Assembly: GCA_965203375.1 (NCBI GenBank)
Contig: OZ241886.1
Coordinates: 1,550,001-1,614,000, forward strand
Direction of reading: 5' to 3'
Source: CATQHS01 sp965203375
Lineage (GTDB): Bacteria; Actinomycetota; Acidimicrobiia; Acidimicrobiales; Aldehydirespiratoraceae
DNA length: 64,000 nucleotides
How positions within the stretch are numbered: the stretch's first letter is position 1; every line of letters starts with the position of its first letter. Positions 25,175 through 34,218 of the stretch are shown here, piece after piece. The notes below the pieces were generated by a model. The model worked only from the letters and a program-made list of their open reading frames with translations. It was not told where the DNA came from and did no database searches. Made by a program: the position numbers and the translations under genes.

Positions 25175-27175
25175 GTGGCTGACGTATACCTCGGTGCCGA
25201 GCGGGCCACCGGGGCCGAGCGGGCCGCGGTGGACGCGGCGCTCGAGCGGTGCGGCACCGACCCGGTGGTGCAGCGCCCCACCGAGCGGCTGGCCATCGGG
25301 GGCACGGCCCGCCGACACGAGCGCCGCCACTTTCTTTTGCCGGCGCTGCACGGCCTGCAGAACGCGGCGGGCTGGATCAGCCCCGGCGGCATCAACTACA
25401 TCGGCGAGGTGCTGCTGGTCCCCCCGGCCGAGGCCTACGGGGTGGCCTCCTTCTACGACCTGTTCCGCACCGAGCCGCCCGACCACGACGGCGACACCGT
25501 CCACGTCTGCGTGGACGCCGCCTGCCAGATATCGGGCTGCGACGAGCTGGCCGCCTCGGTGACCGCGGCCGGAGGCCACGTTCACGCCAGCCCGTGCCTG
25601 GGCCAGTGCGAGCGGGCCCCGGCCATGTTCGTGCAGGCGGTGGGCGGCCCCGACCGTGTCCCGGCCGACGAAGACGGTGACGGCGGCCGCGGCGAAGACG
25701 GCCGCGGCGGCGGCCAAAGTGGTGACGGCAGCCGCGGTGACAACGATGACGAGTACGGCGGCCGCGGCGGCCAAAGTGGTGACGGTGGCCGCGGTGACAA
25801 CGGTGGCGAAGACGGCGGCGGCGGTCAAAGCGGTGACGGCAGCCGCGGTAACAACGATGACGAGTACGGCGGCCGCACCAGCCGCGCTTACCGGCTGCCC
25901 CAGGCCGGCGACCCCGGTCTGCGGCTGCTGCGCCGGATCGGGGCGGCCGACCCGACCTCGCTGGAGTCCTACCGGGCCCATGGCGGCTACGCGGCCCTGG
26001 CCCGGGCGGTGGAGATCGGCCCCGAGGCGGTGCTGGCCGCGGTGGCCGACTCGGGCCTGTCGGGCCGGGGCGGGGCCGCCTTCCCCACCGGGGTCAAATG
26101 GCGGGCGGTGGCGGCCGAGACCGGGCGGCCCAAGCACGTGGTGGCCAACTGCGACGAGTCCGAGCCCGGCACCTTCAAGGACCGGGTGGTGATGGAGCAG
26201 GACCCGTTCGCGGTGATCGAGTCGCTCACCATCGCCGGGCTGGCCACCGGGGCCGCCCAGGGTTGGATCTACATCCGGGGCGAGTACCCGCTGGCCACCG
26301 CCCGTCTCCAGAATGCGGCCGAGCAAGCCAGAGCGGCGGGGCTGCTCGGCGCCGACGCGGCCGGCAGCGGCCAAGCCTTCGACGTGGCCATATGGCGGGG
26401 GGCCGGGGCCTACATATGCGGCGAGGAGACGGCCCTGTTCAACTCGCTGGAGGGGTTCCGGGGCGAGCCCCGCAACAAGCCGCCGTTCCCCACCACCCAC
26501 GGCCTGTTCGGCCAGCCCACCGCGGTCAACAACCCCGAGACCCTGGTCAACGTGCTCGACATCGTCACCGAGGGGCCCGAGGCGTACCGGTCCAGGGGCA
26601 CGGAGCGGTCCCCGGGCACCAAGCTGCTGTGCCTGTCGGGGCGCCTGCGCCGGCCCGGCCTCTACGAGGTGCCCTTCGGCACCCGGCTGGGGGAGGTGCT
26701 GGAGCTGGCCGGGGGGGTCACCGGGTCGGGGGAGCTGCAGGCCGTGCTCATGGGGGGCGCGGCCGGCTCGTTCGTGGGGCCGGACTCGCTGGACCTGCCC
26801 CTGACCCTGGAGGACGCCCGGGCCGCCGGCACCACCCTGGGCTCGGGGGTGGTGATGGCCTTCGACACCGGCGTGGACATGACCGCGGTGGTGGTGCGCA
26901 TCGCCGAGTTCTTCCGCCACGAGTCGTGCGGCCAGTGCGTGCCCTGCCGGGTGGGCACGGTCCGCCAGCACGAGGCGCTGGTGCGCCTGGCCGAGCGGGG
27001 GGAGCTGTCGGCCAAGCGCCGGGGCCTGCTCGACGACGTGGCCAAGGTGATGGGCGACGCCTCCATCTGCGGCCTGGGCCACACCGCGGCCTCAGCCGTC
27101 CGCTCGGCGCTGGACTTGGGCCTAGTGGGGGCCGCTGTGGCGGTCGGCAACGGCGCCGGGGCCGGGGTGCCGTGA
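25175..27175 (+). CDS. fdhB: NuoE-NuoF fusion, formate dehydrogenase beta subunit
   Basis: A 666-residue diaphorase subunit. Residues about 20-160 are the thioredoxin-like NuoE domain with the 2Fe-2S ligands C-x4-C (CVDAAC) and C-x3-C (CLGQC). Residues about 165-232 are a Gly/Asp-rich repetitive linker. The rest is NuoF-like: SGRGGAAFPTGVKW binds FMN, AGAYICGEETALFNSLEG the NAD site, and ESCGQCVPCRVGT with ICGLG the 4Fe-4S cluster. It would pass electrons between formate oxidation and NAD(P). GTG at 25175 is used; 182 bases separate it from the catalytic gene and hold no convincing gene. Confidence 0.9.
   Translation: MADVYLGAERATGAERAAVDAALERCGTDPVVQRPTERLAIGGTARRHERRHFLLPALHGLQNAAGWISPGGINYIGEVLLVPPAEAYGVASFYDLFRTEPPDHDGDTVHVCVDAACQISGCDELAASVTAAGGHVHASPCLGQCERAPAMFVQAVGGPDRVPADEDGDGGRGEDGRGGGQSGDGSRGDNDDEYGGRGGQSGDGGRGDNGGEDGGGGQSGDGSRGNNDDEYGGRTSRAYRLPQAGDPGLRLLRRIGAADPTSLESYRAHGGYAALARAVEIGPEAVLAAVADSGLSGRGGAAFPTGVKWRAVAAETGRPKHVVANCDESEPGTFKDRVVMEQDPFAVIESLTIAGLATGAAQGWIYIRGEYPLATARLQNAAEQARAAGLLGADAAGSGQAFDVAIWRGAGAYICGEETALFNSLEGFRGEPRNKPPFPTTHGLFGQPTAVNNPETLVNVLDIVTEGPEAYRSRGTERSPGTKLLCLSGRLRRPGLYEVPFGTRLGEVLELAGGVTGSGELQAVLMGGAAGSFVGPDSLDLPLTLEDARAAGTTLGSGVVMAFDTGVDMTAVVVRIAEFFRHESCGQCVPCRVGTVRQHEALVRLAERGELSAKRRGLLDDVAKVMGDASICGLGHTAASAVRSALDLGLVGAAVAVGNGAGAGVP
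25674..25878 (+). repeat. In-frame tandem repeat encoding the NuoE-NuoF linker
   Basis: Imperfect units of about 45-60 bases built on GGCGGCCGCGG...GTGGTGACGG...CGCGGTGACAACG encode repeated GGRGGQSGDGGRGDN-type peptides. The repeat lies precisely between the two folded domains, so copy number can vary without breaking either one. Confidence 0.75.
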
Positions 27176-27238
27176 TGGGGGGATCGGCGGCCGGGTCGGG
27201 GGGTTCGTGATGGGGGGATCGACAGCCGGGTCGGGCGG
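27172..27238 (+). repeat. 32-base duplication joining the fdhB stop and next start
   Basis: GTGATGGGGGGATCG plus following bases occurs at 27172-27203 and again at 27207-27238. The first copy contains the fdhB stop codon; the second contains the GTG/ATG start of the next gene. Confidence 0.8.
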
Positions 27239-28094
27239 CGGGGCGGAGGCGGCGGCTGTCCCGGTCACCCTCACCATCGACGGCCGGGAGGTGGAGGCGC
27301 CCGCCGGGTCCACCATCCACGCCGCCTGCGAGCAGGCCGGGGTCCGCACCCCCACCCTGTGCTGGGCCGAGAACCTCACCCCGGTCAACGTCTGCCGGGT
27401 GTGCGTGGTGGAGTTGGAGGGCTCCCGCACCCTGGTGCCGGCCTGCTCCCGCCCGGCGGAGGACGGCATGGTGGTGCGCACCGACACCGAGCGGGTCCGC
27501 CACAGCCGCCGGATGGTGCTGGAGTTCCTGGGGTCGGGGGTGGACCTGAGCCAGGCCGAGCCGCTGCACGCCTGGATGGAGCGCTACGGCGCCGACCCCG
27601 ACCGCTACGCCGACGAGGGCCACCCGGCCGAGCGGATCTCCGAGCCCGTGAAGGTGCAGGACGAGCTGTACGTGCGGGACTACGAGAAGTGCGTGCTGTG
27701 CTACAAGTGCGTGGAGGCCTGCGGCGACGACGCCCAGCACACCTACGCCATCGCGGTGGCCGGCCGGGGCTTCGACGCCCGCATCTCCACCGAGTTCGAT
27801 GTGGCCCTGCCCGATTCGGCCTGCGTCTACTGCGGCAACTGCGTGGGGGTGTGCCCCACCGGGGCGCTGCAGTTCAAAACCGAGTTCGACCTGCGCCAGG
27901 CCGAGCAGTGGCGGCCCGAAGAGCAGACCGTCACCCGCACCGTGTGCTCCTACTGCGGGGTGGGCTGCAACCTCGACCTGCACGTGCAGGACGAGCGCAT
28001 AGTCAAGGTCACCTCGCCGTCGGACCACTCCGTCACCAGCGGCCACCTGTGCATAAAAGGCCGCTTCGGCTGGCAATACGTCCACGGCGAGTAA
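27207..28094 (+). CDS. Formate dehydrogenase N-terminal iron-sulfur subunit (split FdhA)
   Basis: A 295-residue protein equal to the N-terminal third of NAD-linked FdhA. Order: plant-type 2Fe-2S domain (NVCRVCVVELEG, VPACSRP), His-ligated cluster region (HSRRMVLEFL), two 4Fe-4S motifs (CVLCYKCVEAC, CVYCGNCVGVCPTG), and the molybdopterin-oxidoreductase 4Fe-4S domain CSYCGVGCNLDLHV ending LCIKGRFGWQYVHGE and a stop. In ordinary FdhA the sequence runs on from KGRFGWDFV into the catalytic domain; here that continues in a separate upstream gene at 23067. It would form the electron relay between the two other subunits. GTG 27207 or ATG 27210 may start it. Confidence 0.88.
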   Translation: MMGGSTAGSGGGAEAAAVPVTLTIDGREVEAPAGSTIHAACEQAGVRTPTLCWAENLTPVNVCRVCVVELEGSRTLVPACSRPAEDGMVVRTDTERVRHSRRMVLEFLGSGVDLSQAEPLHAWMERYGADPDRYADEGHPAERISEPVKVQDELYVRDYEKCVLCYKCVEACGDDAQHTYAIAVAGRGFDARISTEFDVALPDSACVYCGNCVGVCPTGALQFKTEFDLRQAEQWRPEEQTVTRTVCSYCGVGCNLDLHVQDERIVKVTSPSDHSVTSGHLCIKGRFGWQYVHGE

Positions 28095-28101
28095 CGGCGC
28101 T

Positions 28102-28464
28102 ATGGAGTCGACGACGGCTAACGTCTCAGGTCTGCGACTAAACAGCTTTATGCCCGTAACTTCGATACTCAAAGTTGCGGTAGTTGGAGCGGCCGTTCTT
28201 CTGATTTCGTTCGGAGGGGCTATCTGGGCCGCGCCGGTTACCATACCCCTCCTGGCGTATGCGATTTGGCGAGATGGGCTAAACCGTCGCTGGCGCAGTG
28301 CGGCCGTGCTGGTTCTCGCATTGACTGCCGCTCAGTGCGTGTGGGCTATTGCATACGTCACTGTCGGTGAATCAAACCTGATGGTTTGGCTCGCCCCAGT
28401 GGTCGTTTTCGCTATGTCTATTGTGGCGGGAACTGTGGTCTTGTCTCGACGGCCATATTCTTGA
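28102..28464 (+). CDS. Small multi-pass membrane protein
   Basis: A 120-residue protein with about four hydrophobic segments: ILKVAVVGAAVLLISFGGAI, PVTIPLLAYAIW, SAAVLVLALTAAQCVWAIAY and MVWLAPVVVFAMSIVAGTVV. It begins 7 bases after the iron-sulfur gene and ends 3 bases before the next ORF. No family is recognised. Spacing suggests cotranscription with its neighbours, but a role in formate metabolism is not indicated. Confidence 0.6.
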   Translation: MESTTANVSGLRLNSFMPVTSILKVAVVGAAVLLISFGGAIWAAPVTIPLLAYAIWRDGLNRRWRSAAVLVLALTAAQCVWAIAYVTVGESNLMVWLAPVVVFAMSIVAGTVVLSRRPYS

Positions 28465-28467
28465 TCC

Positions 28468-29550
28468 ATGAAGGACTTCGTCGAAGCGCTGATCGAGGCT
28501 CCGATGGGGGTGGCGGTGCTGGTCAGGATTGAGGAGAAGGCGTGGCCAAGATCGAGGCGTAGGGACACTGAATCCGACGCCGAAGCCATCGAACTCGCCG
28601 TCGATTGGGTCGAGAAAGCTTCCGTCGGCGAGTTCCTCGCGCTTGCGGTGTGGGCTGTCAACGATGTCTACCCCTGGAATTCCGACGCTCACGAAACTAT
28701 CGCGTCCTCCTATCGGTGCGCCGAGATGCGGTTGCCGATCGCGGCCGCAATCGCGCAGAGATTCGGTGATGTTCTGCATGCGCCGATGGATGCGGAAGGT
28801 CAGGAGTGGTGGACTACGGACTATTCGCCTCGCATAGTGGGGCGGCCGATGATGATCGGCGGGAAGCTGTGGACGGTGTCACGCCCTCCGCCGGAAGTCC
28901 ACGACGAAATCCTGTTCGCCTGGGAGTTCCATCCTCCCCCGACGAGTCGCTGGCAGGTCGAGATCGAAGGTCGGCCCAAGGTGAAGGAGATACACCGCCC
29001 CGCGGATTGGGTCGATCTGGTCGAGCGATGGCCCGACGCCGACGCGTCCAGGTACTACAAGCAATACGGCACTTGGTCATTCGAAACACCCCGACCGTCC
29101 AGGCCGCGGCCGCGCCGCCGTTTCCCCTGGCGAAGGCCCCGGAACGCCCCTGAAGTCAGTGAGCCTCTGGCCATACCGGGACACGCGGTCCGTCCAGACC
29201 CGGCCCGGCTCGCGAGTGTGGACTGGGACGCGGCGGCTGAGTATTACGACGCCGTTCATCTGAGCTGGGCGGGCTTGTTGACCACCGAGGGCTATGTGAG
29301 CGACCTGGCCGACGGTTCGGTGACCATGCTGCGCGGCTTTGCCAGCGAACGCACGCTGTGGCTGACCGATCGGTTCGCCCCGGTCCCCGCATCCCCTCTC
29401 GATGCCCCCGAAGGCCTGACCGAAGAGGGCGGCTGCGGCGATCTCGGGATCAATGTCGCCGAGGATGACTCGCGGGCCGCCTGGGACATGATCAACCTAC
29501 AAGTGCTGCTGGGCCGGCGAGAGGCCCCCTCACCACAGCTCCCGGACTGA
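28468..29550 (+). CDS. Hypothetical protein (360 aa) with a duplicated, decayed copy downstream
   Basis: The protein begins MKDFVEALIEAPMGVAVLVR. An N-terminal domain of about 110 residues (VGEFLALAVWAVNDVYPWNS) resembles small DUF4259-like immunity folds only loosely. The middle contains WQVEIEGRPKVKEIHRP and an Arg/Pro-rich linker. The C-terminal 110 residues have TEGYVSDLADGSVTMLRGFA. The next 440 bases are a broken copy of the same gene. No function is assigned. Confidence 0.6.
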   Translation: MKDFVEALIEAPMGVAVLVRIEEKAWPRSRRRDTESDAEAIELAVDWVEKASVGEFLALAVWAVNDVYPWNSDAHETIASSYRCAEMRLPIAAAIAQRFGDVLHAPMDAEGQEWWTTDYSPRIVGRPMMIGGKLWTVSRPPPEVHDEILFAWEFHPPPTSRWQVEIEGRPKVKEIHRPADWVDLVERWPDADASRYYKQYGTWSFETPRPSRPRPRRRFPWRRPRNAPEVSEPLAIPGHAVRPDPARLASVDWDAAAEYYDAVHLSWAGLLTTEGYVSDLADGSVTMLRGFASERTLWLTDRFAPVPASPLDAPEGLTEEGGCGDLGINVAEDDSRAAWDMINLQVLLGRREAPSPQLPD

Positions 29551-29990
29551 CATGGACTTCGTCGAGGCGTTGATGCAGGCCTTGATGGAGTCGCGTTGCT
29601 GGCCGCCATCGAGTCGAGAGAGTCCGGAGCCGGGAGCATTCCCTCCACTTTTTCGGGGACGGCGGCTCTGACCACGAAGAGCAGACTCGCGAGCTTCTGG
29701 CCGAGGGATATGTGAGCGAGCTGGCCGACGGGTCGGTGACCATGCTGCGCGGCTTCGCTGGCGAGCGCACCCTGTGGCTGTCCGATGTGTTCGCCCCCGT
29801 TCCCGCCGTCCCCCTCGGCGCTCCCGAGGGGCTGACCGGAGACATCGACGACGACCGCGGGATCGATGTCTCCACCAACTCCGACCGGGCCGCCCGGGAC
29901 CGGCTCAACCTCGATGTGATGCTGGGGCGGCGGGAGGTACCCTCAACGCCGAGCCCGAGCCCGGAACCGGCACCCCGCAAGAGGAGGCGG
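29551..29990 (+). pseudogene. Internally deleted tandem copy of the 28468-29550 gene
   Basis: Bases 29551-29620 resemble the source's 5' end (ATGGACTTCGTCGAGGCG against ATGAAGGACTTCGTCGAAGC). From about 29700 the sequence matches the 3' end, reading SELADGSVTMLRGFAGERTL and LLGRR-like ML GRRE. The whole central part, about 650 bases, is gone. A short frame from 29712 could still be translated. Confidence 0.7.
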
Positions 29991-29992
29991 AC

Positions 29993-31402
29993 ATGGCGAC
30001 GCTGATCAAGGGCGGGACCGTGGTATCCGCCACCGGGGCCGACCGGGCCGAGGTGCTGATCGACGGCGAGCGGGTGGAGGCCGTGCTGCGGCCCGGCAGC
30101 GACATCGCCGCCGCCGCCGAGGCCGCCGCGGAGGTCATCGACGCCTCCGACAGGCTGGTCGTGCCCGGCGGGGTCGACGTCCACACCCACATGGACATCC
30201 CGATCATGGGCACGCGGTCCTCCGACGACTTCGAGACCGGCACCCGGGCCGCGGCCTGGGGCGGCACCACCACCATCGTGGACTTCGCCACCCAGAACCA
30301 CGGCGAGAACGTGCGTGAGTGCCTGGAACTGCGGCTGGCCCAAGCCGAGGGCCGCTGCGCCATCGACTACGGCCTGCACATGATCATCGGCGACGTGGGC
30401 AACGACTCCCTCAAGGAGATGGACCTGCTAGTGGACGAGGGCATCACCAGCTTCAAGCTGTTCATGGCCTACCCCGGAGTGCTGATGTCCGACGACGGCC
30501 AGATCCTGCGGGCCATGCAGCAGGCGGCCGGCAACGGCGGGCTCATCATGATGCACGCCGAGAACGGCCTGGCCATCGACGTGCTGGCCGAGCAGGCCTT
30601 CGAGCGGGGCGAGACATCCCCGGTCAACCACGGCTACGTGCGCCGGGCCGAGCTGGAGGCCGAGGCCACCCACCGGGCCGTCCAGTTGGCCCGGGTGGGG
30701 GCCTGCCCCTTATACATCGTCCACCTGTCGGCCAAGCAGGCCCTCGAGCAGGTGGCCGCCGCCCGCGACCAGGGTGCCAACGTGTTCGCCGAGACCTGCC
30801 CCCAGTACCTCTTCTTCAGCCTGGAAGACCATCTCGGCCGGCCCGGTTTCGAGGGCGCGGCCTACGTGTGCTCCACGCCGCTGCGCTCCCGCCACGAGCA
30901 CCACCAAGCCGAACTGTGGAAGGGCCTGCGCACCAACGACCTGGCCGTGGTGGCCACCGACCACTGCCCCTTCTGCATGAAGGAGCAAAAGGAGATGGGG
31001 ATGGGCGACTTCCGGGCCATCCCCAACGGGATCGGCGGGGTGGAGCACCGCATGGACATGATCCACCAGGGCGTGGTGAACGGCGAGATCGGCCTGGCCC
31101 GCTGGGTGGAGCTGTGCTCAACCACCCCGGCCCGGATGATGGGCCTCTACCCCCGCAAGGGGGTGATCGCCCCCGGCGCCGACGCCGACATAGTGATCTA
31201 CGACCCGGCCCGGCGGTGGACGATCAGCGCCGACAACCACCACATGAACATCGACCACTCCGCCTACGAGGGGATCGAGGTCACCGGCGGGGTGGACACG
31301 GTGATGTCGCGGGGCCGCACCATCATCGACGGCGGCCGCTACCTGGGCCGGCCCGGCGACGGCCGCTACCTGCGCCGGGGCCTGTGCCAGTATCTGCAAT
31401 GA
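29993..31402 (+). CDS. hydA: Dihydropyrimidinase / D-hydantoinase
   Basis: A 469-residue amidohydrolase: DVHTHMD binds the first metal, FKLFMAYPG holds the carboxylated Lys, MMHAENG and YIVHLS the next His ligands, and VATDHCPF the catalytic Asp. It opens dihydropyrimidine or hydantoin rings in the reductive pyrimidine pathway. ATG at 29993 follows GAGGAGGCGG. The following genes (semialdehyde dehydrogenase, F420 oxidoreductase) suit catabolism of the beta-alanine-type products. Confidence 0.93.
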   Translation: MATLIKGGTVVSATGADRAEVLIDGERVEAVLRPGSDIAAAAEAAAEVIDASDRLVVPGGVDVHTHMDIPIMGTRSSDDFETGTRAAAWGGTTTIVDFATQNHGENVRECLELRLAQAEGRCAIDYGLHMIIGDVGNDSLKEMDLLVDEGITSFKLFMAYPGVLMSDDGQILRAMQQAAGNGGLIMMHAENGLAIDVLAEQAFERGETSPVNHGYVRRAELEAEATHRAVQLARVGACPLYIVHLSAKQALEQVAAARDQGANVFAETCPQYLFFSLEDHLGRPGFEGAAYVCSTPLRSRHEHHQAELWKGLRTNDLAVVATDHCPFCMKEQKEMGMGDFRAIPNGIGGVEHRMDMIHQGVVNGEIGLARWVELCSTTPARMMGLYPRKGVIAPGADADIVIYDPARRWTISADNHHMNIDHSAYEGIEVTGGVDTVMSRGRTIIDGGRYLGRPGDGRYLRRGLCQYLQ

Positions 31403-31515
31403 GTCCCCCGGCCCTGGGTCCGGCGTCTTCGGTGCCGTCGTCCGGGCCGGGCGCTGGCATCCGCGTTGAGGCCCCCGGTGCACAGGCCCGTGGGCGCCGA
31501 ATAGGAGGTTGACCG

Positions 31516-33003
31516 ATGGAGACGATCGGCCACCACGTGAACGGCGAGACCCGGCCGGGCCGGTCCGGGCGCAGCTCGCCGGTGTTCGACCCGGCCGCCG
31601 GCCGGCAGACCGCCGAGGCCGCCCTGGCCTCGGTCGAGGAGGTGGACGAGGCGGTGGCCGCCGCGGCCGCCGCCTTCGAGGAGTGGCGGCACGCCTCGCT
31701 GGCCGCCCGCACCCGGCTGATGTTCGCCCTCCGGGACCTGGTGGAGGCCAACGCCGACGAGATCGCCCGGCGGATCACCGCCGAGCACGGCAAGGTGGCC
31801 GCCGACGCCCGGGGCGAGGTGGCCCGGGGCCTGGAGAACATCGAGTACGCCTGCGGGCTGGGCGAGCTGCTCAAGGGCGGCTACAGCGGCCGGGCCTCCA
31901 CCGGGGTGGACGTCCACTCGGTGCGCCAGCCCCTGGGGGTGGTGGCCGGCATCACCCCGTTCAACTTCCCGGCCATGGTGCCGCTGTGGATGATCCCCAA
32001 CGCGGTGGCCTGCGGCAACGCCTTCGTGCTCAAGCCGTCCGAGCGGGACCCGTCGGCCCCCCTCTTCGTGGCCGAGCTGTTCGGCGAGGCCGGGTTCCCG
32101 CCCGGCGTGCTGAACCTGGTGAACGGCGACAAGGTTGCGGTGGACCGGCTGCTGGCCCACCCCGACGTGAAGGCGGTGAGCTTCGTGGGGTCCACCCCCG
32201 TGGCCCGCCACGTCTATGAGACGGCCACGGCGGCGGGCAAGCGGGTCCAGGCCCTGGGCGGGGCCAAGAACCACATGGTGGTCCTGCCCGACGCCGACAT
32301 CGACATGGCCGCCGACGCGGCCGTGTCGGCCGCCTACGGCTCGGCGGGGGAGCGGTGCATGGCCGTGTCGGTGGTGGTGGCGGTGGGCGGCGCCGCCGAC
32401 CGGATGGTGGACGCCATCCGGGTGAGGACCGAGAAGCTGGCCGTCGGCCCCGGCGACGACCCCTCCTCGGACATGGGACCGCTCATCACCGCCGAGCACC
32501 GCGACCGGGTGGCCGGCTACGTGGGGGCCGGCGCCGCCGAGGGCGCCACGGTGGTGGTGGACGGCCGGGACCAGTCCTTCGACAGCGGCGGCTTCTTCTT
32601 GGGGGCGTCGCTGCTCGACCACGTCACCCCCGACATGTCGGTGTACCGAGACGAGATCTTCGGGCCGGTGCTGTGCGTGGTGCGGGCCGGCGGCTACCGG
32701 GAGGCGGTGGAGCTGATCGAGGCCAACCCCTGGGGCAACGGCGCCGCCGTCTTCACCCGGGACGGGGGCGCGGCCCGGCAGTTCCAGGAGGACGCCGACG
32801 CGGGCATGGTCGGCGTCAACGTCCCCATCCCGGTGCCGGTGGGCTGCCACTCCTTCGGGGGCTGGAAGCAGTCGCTGTTCGGCGACGCCCACATGTACGG
32901 CCCCGAGGGCGTCCGCTTCTACACCAAGGCCAAGGTGATCACCTCCCGCTGGCCCGACCCGGCCGGCAGCCGGGTCGACCTGGGCTTCCCCCAGAACCGC
33001 TAG
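31516..33003 (+). CDS. mmsA: Malonate/methylmalonate-semialdehyde dehydrogenase (CoA-acylating)
   Basis: A 495-residue aldehyde dehydrogenase of the MmsA type: GITPFNFPAMVPLWMIPNA, VSFVGSTPVARHVYE for NAD, GAKNHMVVLPDADID, and GERCMAVSVVV with the catalytic Cys. MmsA forms acetyl-CoA or propionyl-CoA from malonate or methylmalonate semialdehyde, the fate of beta-alanine and beta-aminoisobutyrate left by pyrimidine breakdown. That fits the dihydropyrimidinase upstream. Confidence 0.93.
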   Translation: METIGHHVNGETRPGRSGRSSPVFDPAAGRQTAEAALASVEEVDEAVAAAAAAFEEWRHASLAARTRLMFALRDLVEANADEIARRITAEHGKVAADARGEVARGLENIEYACGLGELLKGGYSGRASTGVDVHSVRQPLGVVAGITPFNFPAMVPLWMIPNAVACGNAFVLKPSERDPSAPLFVAELFGEAGFPPGVLNLVNGDKVAVDRLLAHPDVKAVSFVGSTPVARHVYETATAAGKRVQALGGAKNHMVVLPDADIDMAADAAVSAAYGSAGERCMAVSVVVAVGGAADRMVDAIRVRTEKLAVGPGDDPSSDMGPLITAEHRDRVAGYVGAGAAEGATVVVDGRDQSFDSGGFFLGASLLDHVTPDMSVYRDEIFGPVLCVVRAGGYREAVELIEANPWGNGAAVFTRDGGAARQFQEDADAGMVGVNVPIPVPVGCHSFGGWKQSLFGDAHMYGPEGVRFYTKAKVITSRWPDPAGSRVDLGFPQNR

Positions 33004-33020
33004 GGGAGCGGGCTGACGGC

Positions 33021-33124
33021 GATGGCTGTGTTGTTTTGGGTTGGCGGCGTGGGCCGCAGGAAATGGTGAGGCGGTGATGGCTGTGTTGTTTTGGGGCGGC
33101 GGCGTGGGCCGCAGGAGATGGTGA
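33021..33124 (+). repeat. 49-base duplication ending at a start codon
   Basis: GATGGCTGTGTTGTTTTGGG and the following 29 bases occur at 33021-33069 and 33076-33124, differing at about four bases. The second copy ends in the ribosome-binding site and ATG of the luciferase-like gene; the first ends in a vestigial AGGAAATGGTGA. Confidence 0.85.
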
Positions 33125-34125
33125 TGGACTTCGGGGTGGTGCTTCAGACCGACCCGCCGGCCTGGCGGGTGGTGGACCTGGCCCGGCAGGCCGAGACCCT
33201 GGGTTTCTCCTACGGGTGGACCTTCGACAGCCACGTGCTGTGGCAGGAGCCCTTCGTCGTCTACAGCCAGATCCTGTCGGCCACCAACCGCATGACGGTG
33301 GGCCCGATGGTCACCAACCCCGGCACCCGGCACCCGACGGTGACCGCCTCGCTGTTCGCCACCCTCAACGACATGTTCGGCGACCGCACGGTGTGCGGCA
33401 TCGGCCGGGGCGACTCGGCCCTGCGGGTATTGGGCCAGGCCCCCACCAGCCTGGCGGAGCTGGGCCGGGCGATGGAGGTGATAAAGGGCCTGGCCGAGGG
33501 CCGCTCGACGGCCTGCGACGGGGGCGATCTGCAGCTTTCCTGGCGGCGGGGCGGCCGCCTGGAGGTGTGGATGGCCGCCTACGGGCCCAAGGCCCTGGAA
33601 CTGTGCGGGGCGAAGGCCGACGGGTTCATCCTGCAGCTCGCCGACCCCCAGATCGCGGCCTGGACCATCGAGGCGGTGCGCCGGGCCGCGGCCGCCGCCG
33701 GCCGAGACCCCGACGACCTCTACATCTGCGTGGCCGCCCCCGCCTACGTGGGCGACGACCTGGCCCACCAGCGGGAGCAGTGCCGATGGTTCGGCGGGAT
33801 GGTCGGCAACCACGTCTCCGACCTGGTGGAGCGCTACGGCGACACCGGCGAGGCCGTGCCCCGGGCCCTGACCGACTACATCGAGGGCCGCCGGGGCTAC
33901 GACTACGCCGACCACGGCCGAGCCGGCAACGTCCACACCGACTTCGTGCCCGACGAGGTGATCGACCGGTTCTGCCTCCTCGGCGGAGAGGACGCCCACA
34001 TTCAGCGGCTCCGGGAACTGCGAGACCTCGGCGTGAACCAGTTCGCCATATACCTGATGCACGACCAAAAGGACGAGACCCTCAACGCCTACGGCCAGCG
34101 GATCATCCCGGCCGTAAACGCCTGA
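33124..34125 (+). CDS. F420-dependent LLM oxidoreductase (TIGR03842-like)
   Basis: A 333-residue luciferase-like monooxygenase-fold protein starting MDFGVVLQTDPPAWRVV; residues GWTFDSHVLWQEPF, VTNPGTRHPTVTAS and GIGRGDSALRVLG are typical of the TIGR03842 family, commonly annotated beside hydantoinases. It probably uses coenzyme F420 on a pyrimidine-derived or cyclic amide substrate. ATG 33124 is chosen over 33091 because the upstream codons belong to the 49-base duplication. Confidence 0.85.
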   Translation: MDFGVVLQTDPPAWRVVDLARQAETLGFSYGWTFDSHVLWQEPFVVYSQILSATNRMTVGPMVTNPGTRHPTVTASLFATLNDMFGDRTVCGIGRGDSALRVLGQAPTSLAELGRAMEVIKGLAEGRSTACDGGDLQLSWRRGGRLEVWMAAYGPKALELCGAKADGFILQLADPQIAAWTIEAVRRAAAAAGRDPDDLYICVAAPAYVGDDLAHQREQCRWFGGMVGNHVSDLVERYGDTGEAVPRALTDYIEGRRGYDYADHGRAGNVHTDFVPDEVIDRFCLLGGEDAHIQRLRELRDLGVNQFAIYLMHDQKDETLNAYGQRIIPAVNA

Positions 34126-34218
34126 CCGGCCGTAGTCAGTGGCTGGGCGAAGTCTCCCAGCGAGTCCTGAGACGCCGCGGCATCGCCGGGCCTGGGTGCC
34201 GTCGCCGCTGGCGGCTCC

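Noticed and set aside
24985..25182. 65-codon frame overlapping the end of fdhA, possibly a small delta subunit
   Set aside because: The sequence is Arg/Ala/Gly-rich without resemblance to FdsD-type subunits and lacks a ribosome-binding site of its own.
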